A stretch of 18,533 nt of DNA, from positions 1 through 18,533 of the forward strand of contig JARKOC010000368.1 in the NCBI GenBank assembly GCA_029975915.1, written 5' to 3'. The first letter of the stretch is position 1; each line of letters begins with the position of its first letter. The notes beneath the pieces were generated by a model. That model was given only the letters and a program-made list of their open reading frames with translations. It searched no databases and had not been told where the DNA came from. The stretch comes from Bryobacteraceae bacterium (lineage in GTDB: Bacteria; Acidobacteriota; Terriglobia; Bryobacterales; Bryobacteraceae). Positions 15,733-18,533 of this stretch are shown piece after piece. Position numbers and translations under genes: made by a program.

Positions 15733-15873
15733 CTACTTGCAGCTCCCGTAGAACAAGGTGCTGCAGCAGTCCTTGCCACAGGTTCCCATTTCAAGTCGGG
15801 ACTCGAGGCGCTCCACCGACTTCACCGAGAACTGCTTGACGTCATTGAGCGGAACGATCTTGATCTTGTCCAT
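15733..15873 (-). CDS. Putative Cys-rich RiPP precursor peptide, 46 aa
   Basis: A small gene below usual length cut-offs. ATG 15873 is preceded by AGAAGGAG (15883-15890) with a 9-base spacer, the best ribosome binding site in the region. It ends in two consecutive TAG codons. Residues 1-30 form a charged leader (MDKIKIVPLNDVKQFSVKSV, then ERLESRLEMG); the C-terminal 16 residues TCGKDCCSTLFYGSCK form the likely core, with Cys32, Cys36, Cys37 and Cys45. The leader/core composition, the hairpin behind it, and the neighbouring radical SAM/SPASM enzyme, M50 protease and thioredoxin-like lipoprotein all fit a RiPP substrate. Its four cysteines could be thioether donors, disulfides, or both. Leader cleavage near Met29-Gly30 is a guess. 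It does not match a precursor family I know. Confidence 0.82.
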   Translation of the reverse strand: MDKIKIVPLNDVKQFSVKSVERLESRLEMGTCGKDCCSTLFYGSCK

Positions 15874-15882
15874 GGTATCGGA

Positions 15883-15890
15883 CTCCTTCT
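15883..15890 (-). promoter_or_regulatory. Ribosome binding site of the precursor gene
   Basis: On the minus strand AGAAGGAG ends 9 bases before ATG 15873. It is close to the anti-Shine-Dalgarno complement and indicates strong translation of this 46-codon ORF, which decides that the ORF is real. Confidence 0.75.
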
Positions 15891-16104
15891 CTTGCGACAG
15901 AGGTCCAGCGAGTCTGTCCCCCCATTGGATGCTAGCGGGTCGACGGTTGCTTCGCTCGGTGTCTCGCTAGAGTCGGACCGCGTCGATGCCCACCATGAGG
16001 CCAGCATTGGGAAATGGGGGCGGATGCGACCTTTGACCCACGGTCGCGTGAGCAGAATCGTTGAATCCTGAATTGTGCGGTGACGTGCGCAGGCGATAGC
16101 CTAG

Positions 16105-16118
16105 CCTCGATCTTTCAT
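16105..16118 (+). repeat. Left terminal inverted repeat of the IS (putative)
   Basis: CCTCGATCTTTCAT; 12 of 14 bases match the inverted right end. It begins with CC, as family ends commonly do. Flanked on the outside by CTAG. Confidence 0.6.
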
Positions 16119-16277
16119 ATGGCCGGGTTGGGTCGTTGTGACGGCTTGAGGATCACCGTCGTGGTGTGATTCTGCCGGGTGGGTGTGACAGTTTCCCGGA
16201 TGCGGTTCCGGTGGGCGGGGATTCCAGGGTCCCGGTGGGTGTTTCATCTTGTCGGGGCAGGTTTGAGGGCTGGCGTG

Positions 16278-17667
16278 TCAGGTGCTGTCCAGGATGGTGA
16301 GGGCGGTCAGCGCGCCGACGAGGAGGCCCACCCACGGGTGGTGGCCGGCGTAGCGGAGCCGGACCTGTCGGCTGCCCCGGACCAGGGCGGCGGGGATCGT
16401 GAAGAGCCGGTAGCGGAGCCGTTTCGGTTCCCAGCGGCGGGCTGGCTGATCGTGGAGGGCGAGGAGTTGCATCCACGCGGTGAGCTCGCAGGCGAGGGCG
16501 ACGATGGCGCACCAGATCTGGTTTTGGGCGAACGAGTACAGGGGCAGGTTCGTCAGCCCGGTGTCCTTGGCGAGCCGGATCCGGTCCTCACACCTGGCCC
16601 GCCTGCGGTGACGGAGTTCGAGGTCGGCCAGTTGGCCGCGGGTGGTGTTGGTGGCGAACGCGGTGATGCGGTGGCCGTCGACATCGGTGATGGTCAACTG
16701 GGCGCCAGGGTGCGGTCGTTCTTTGCGGATGATGACCCGCATCCCGGCAGGCCAGCCCTTCAGGTCGAGCAGGCCGGTGAGTTCGGCGACCCAGGCCCCC
16801 TCACGAGGCTGGCGGTCGGCGTCGTGGGCAGCGGTCCACACTCGGTCGGGGATCTTCTCGATCAGGGTGGCGGCGTCGGTGGGGAGGGTGAACCCGACCG
16901 AGTACTGCACCCGTTGGCCGGTGAGCCAGTTGAGCAGGTCGTGGCTGTAGCCGGCACCATCCACCCTGACCAACACGCGTTTCCCGGGCCTGTGGTTGGG
17001 CAGTCCCGGCAGTTGTCGGAACGCTTGCCGGAGGACGGTGATGTGGTCGGTGGCCTTGTTGGAGCCGGCGTTGCCGGGTCGGAGCAGGATCGCCAACGGT
17101 TCCCCGGTGCCCTCTTGGCCGTGGTCGACGAACGCGCACAAAGGGTGGAACCCGTACCCCTTCTTGAACGTCGGTTTCGCGTGTTCCTTGTCCGAGTGCG
17201 CTGTCACCAAGGTGGCGTCGACGTCGACGACCAGCGGCTGCTCCACGCTGGCGGCGTGGTGGGGGGCTTGCTCACCGGCCAGCAACCAGGCGCGGGCCCG
17301 GGCTTCAGCGCGGGCGTCGTTGATGGCTTTCAACGCGGTCGGTGCGTCGGGCGGCGAGCAGGCTGATCAGCCGGGAGATGGTCGGGTCCGAGGCCACCTT
17401 CCCGTACACGTCCGGCTCGCTGCGGACCAGGGCGACGTCGGCGAGGCAGTCGCCTCCCAGGGCGAGAGTGATGGCCAGGTCGGACAGGATCTTGCCCGGG
17501 TCGTGGGTCGCGAACGGTTTGCGCCACGGCGCCAACGCCGTCGACAACCCGTGGGTGAGGCCGGTCACCACGGCCGTCTTCGTGAGCAGCATCCCGCCGG
17601 CCTGACCCACCACGCGGGTGGCTCCGGCGTCGTGGCGGGGTTGGGGATACGCGGCGGTACGCTTCAC
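16278..17667 (-). pseudogene. IS1380-family transposase, frameshifted
   Basis: Two overlapping minus-strand frames make one transposase of about 462 aa. The N-terminal part begins at GTG 17667 (VKRTAAYPQPRHDAG), with GAAGGAAG about 10 bases upstream, and runs to the frame break. The C-terminal part continues KAINDARAEARARAWLLAGEQ to 16278. Removing one C from the CCC at 17349-17351 joins the frames as LLAADAPTALKAINDAR, the sequence expected of the family, so the break is a single-base insertion. DDE-type features are VVDVDATLV, VLVRVDGAGYSHDLL and RARCEDRIRLAKDTGL (family glutamate in CEDRI). The family is not known to use programmed frameshifting, so the copy is probably dead, or the base is a sequencing error. 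Confidence 0.9.
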
Positions 17668-17772
17668 GTTGAAAGTGCTTCCTTCGCGTGGGTGATTGGG
17701 ACTTCGACAATCACATTCTCCCAAGCCGGAAGCACTTTCGCTGTTCAAACCACCGAGTCAGACCCCACCCTC

Positions 17773-17786
17773 ATGAAAGCGCGAGG
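17773..17786 (-). repeat. Right terminal inverted repeat of the IS (putative)
   Basis: Read inward on the minus strand: CCTCGCGCTTTCAT. Flanked on the outside by TTAA, which does not repeat the CTAG at the other end. Confidence 0.6.
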
Positions 17787-18050
17787 TTAAGGCGGCGAAT
17801 GACATGCGGATTCGTCTGGCTCAACCGCGACAGTTGGCCGACCATCTGAATCCAAGTCCCGATCCACGCGGCAGCGAAGGCGAATAGGGCAGGACAGAAC
17901 CCCTGCTCGCGGACAGCACTGACAGCGGCGACGTGGATTCTCCGCACTCGAAGCTCAACACGCGCATCTAATGCCGCGGTGTGCGAGGGTAGCCTGACGG
18001 CTGGGTGGTCACCCGAGCACGACCGCCCTCAATTGCCGCGACCCGGTGGC

Positions 18051-18371
18051 CTATTCGTCGGATACTCCCTCGGGTTCGGTGAGTTGCCGGAGCGCTTGGA
18101 CGTGGCCGAGGTAGGCGGTGCGTCCTGCGGAGGTGAGCTGGATCCAGGTTCGTGGTCTGCCGAAGGGTTGTGGGCGTTTCTCGAGGGTGAGGTAGCCGGC
18201 GTCGGCGAGCAGTTTGAGTTGCTTGGACAGCAGTGATGTCGAGATCCCGAGGGCGTCTTCGAGGGCGCTGAACTCCAGGTCGGTAGCGGTCGCGAGGGCG
18301 GCGGTGATCCGGAGCCGGGTCGGGGCGTGGATCAGGTCGTCGAACCGGGGGGCGGGGGTTTCCCAGCTCAT
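18051..18371 (-). CDS. Winged-helix transcriptional regulator (HTH_34/MarR-like)
   Basis: A 106-aa single-domain DNA-binding protein. It opens with RFDDLIHAPTRLRITAALA, the usual first helix of the family (PF13601-type winged helix), followed by the helix-turn-helix FSALEDALGISTSLLSKQLKLLADAGYL (about residues 34-61) and the wing LEKRPQPFGRPRTWIQLTSAGRTAYLGHV. No effector domain is present, and length is typical. ATG 18369-18371 overlaps the TGA of the upstream membrane-protein gene (ATGA), so the two are translationally coupled and probably act together; the regulator may control that operon. The plus-strand frame across it is a shadow. Confidence 0.93.
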   Translation of the reverse strand: MSWETPAPRFDDLIHAPTRLRITAALATATDLEFSALEDALGISTSLLSKQLKLLADAGYLTLEKRPQPFGRPRTWIQLTSAGRTAYLGHVQALRQLTEPEGVSDE

Positions 18372-18533
18372 AGGAGGTCGTAGCGGTCGTAGTCCCCGGC
18401 GGCGAGGCGCCGGACGCGGTAGCGGTCCTCCCAGCGCAGCCAGGCGTAGCCGCCCACGGCCGCGATCAGCCCCACCCCGAGGGAGTACCAGGGTTGCCAG
18501 TCGGGTGGTGCTTCGACCTGGCCCAGGACGAAC
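18368..18533 (-). CDS. Membrane protein, C-terminal end (5' part beyond window)
   Basis: Fifty-four codons are visible on the minus strand before the TGA at 18368-18370: APPDWQPWYSLGVGLIAAVG forms a membrane helix, then a short tail GGYAWLRWEDRYRVRRLAAG and DYDRYDLL. The 4-base ATGA overlap with the winged-helix regulator shows co-translation. Small membrane proteins with this terminal helix and acidic/basic tail commonly precede HTH_34 regulators in actinobacteria; the function is not known. The gene continues past the end of the window. Confidence 0.75.
   Translation of the reverse strand, partial: FVLGQVEAPPDWQPWYSLGVGLIAAVGGYAWLRWEDRYRVRRLAAGDYDRYDLL

Larger units (their letters stand above)
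16105..17786 (-). mobile_element. IS1380-family insertion sequence
   Basis: About 1.68 kb, close to the usual length of the family. Candidate terminal repeats are imperfect: left CCTCGATCTTTCAT from 16105 inward and right, read from 17786 inward, CCTCGCGCTTTCAT (12 of 14 identical). The only gene inside is the transposase, transcribed right to left. The 4 bases outside the ends are CTAG on the left and TTAA on the right; since the family usually duplicates 4 bases, either the ends are misplaced by a few bases or the flanks were altered by recombination. It sits directly upstream of the precursor gene of the peptide locus. Confidence 0.82.

Noticed and set aside
15822..16007. 61-aa minus-strand frame overlapping the precursor start, considered as a second precursor
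   Set aside because: Ser/Arg-rich, overlaps the well-supported 46-aa gene in another frame, and has no ribosome binding site.
16179..17366. 395-aa plus-strand frame in the IS
   Set aside because: Antisense to the IS1380 transposase; Gly/Val-rich shadow.
17787..18050. Minus-strand open stretch of about 70 codons ending inside the IS right end
   Set aside because: No start codon or ribosome binding site and no recognisable family; probably chance or a relic interrupted by the IS.
1..18533. CRISPR arrays, tRNA or rRNA genes
   Set aside because: No regularly spaced repeats and no recognisable tRNA arms or rRNA segments were found on either strand by reading.

Overview
The window looks like the DNA of a high-GC Gram-positive bacterium (Actinomycetota). 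Codons are strongly GC-biased at third positions, GTG starts occur, at least one gene seems leaderless, there is an IS1380-family element of the kind common in actinobacteria, and the 5' end carries a mobilization module of actinobacterial type. No rRNA, tRNA or CRISPR array was recognised. Genus cannot be named from the sequence alone.

Layout. (1) 1-1382: end of a probable relaxase and a small accessory mobilization protein, i.e. the edge of a plasmid-like or integrative conjugative/mobilizable element. (2) 1720-9082: an accessory region of loosely packed single genes separated by 300-530 bp gaps: a membrane-anchored unknown, a 390-aa unknown, a serine resolvase, a 522-aa protein ending in a CAP12/Pycsar-type TIR domain, a DUF4145 zinc-ribbon protein and an HNH-like protein. 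The last three suggest a defence-type island. (3) 9411-10799: a very GC-rich cytochrome P450 on the minus strand. (4) 11237-15873: a compact set of visibly lower GC that I read as a RiPP (ribosomally made, post-translationally modified peptide) biosynthesis locus. (5) 16105-17786: an IS1380-family insertion sequence with a frameshifted transposase. (6) 18051-18533: a winged-helix regulator translationally coupled to a truncated membrane-protein gene.

The main discovery candidate is region 4. On the plus strand three overlapping genes encode a radical SAM/SPASM maturase with all expected cysteines, an M50-like membrane metalloprotease (HEIGH), and a 299-aa protein I do not recognise. Facing them on the minus strand are a DUF929 thioredoxin-like lipoprotein (CHYC) and, upstream of it, a 46-aa ORF at 15733-15873 with a strong ribosome binding site and a charged leader followed by TCGKDCCSTLFYGSCK. 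This small gene is the likely precursor peptide. A 13-bp perfect inverted repeat separates it from the lipoprotein gene, as expected if the precursor is to be made in excess. The combination of radical SAM enzyme, membrane protease and thioredoxin-like protein recalls the skf sporulation-killing-factor logic of Bacillus and the M50-containing yyd locus, but the precursor, the third gene and the convergent layout do not match a system I can name. No exporter is visible in the window, and the IS lies 231 bp upstream of the precursor gene, so part of the original locus may have been displaced.
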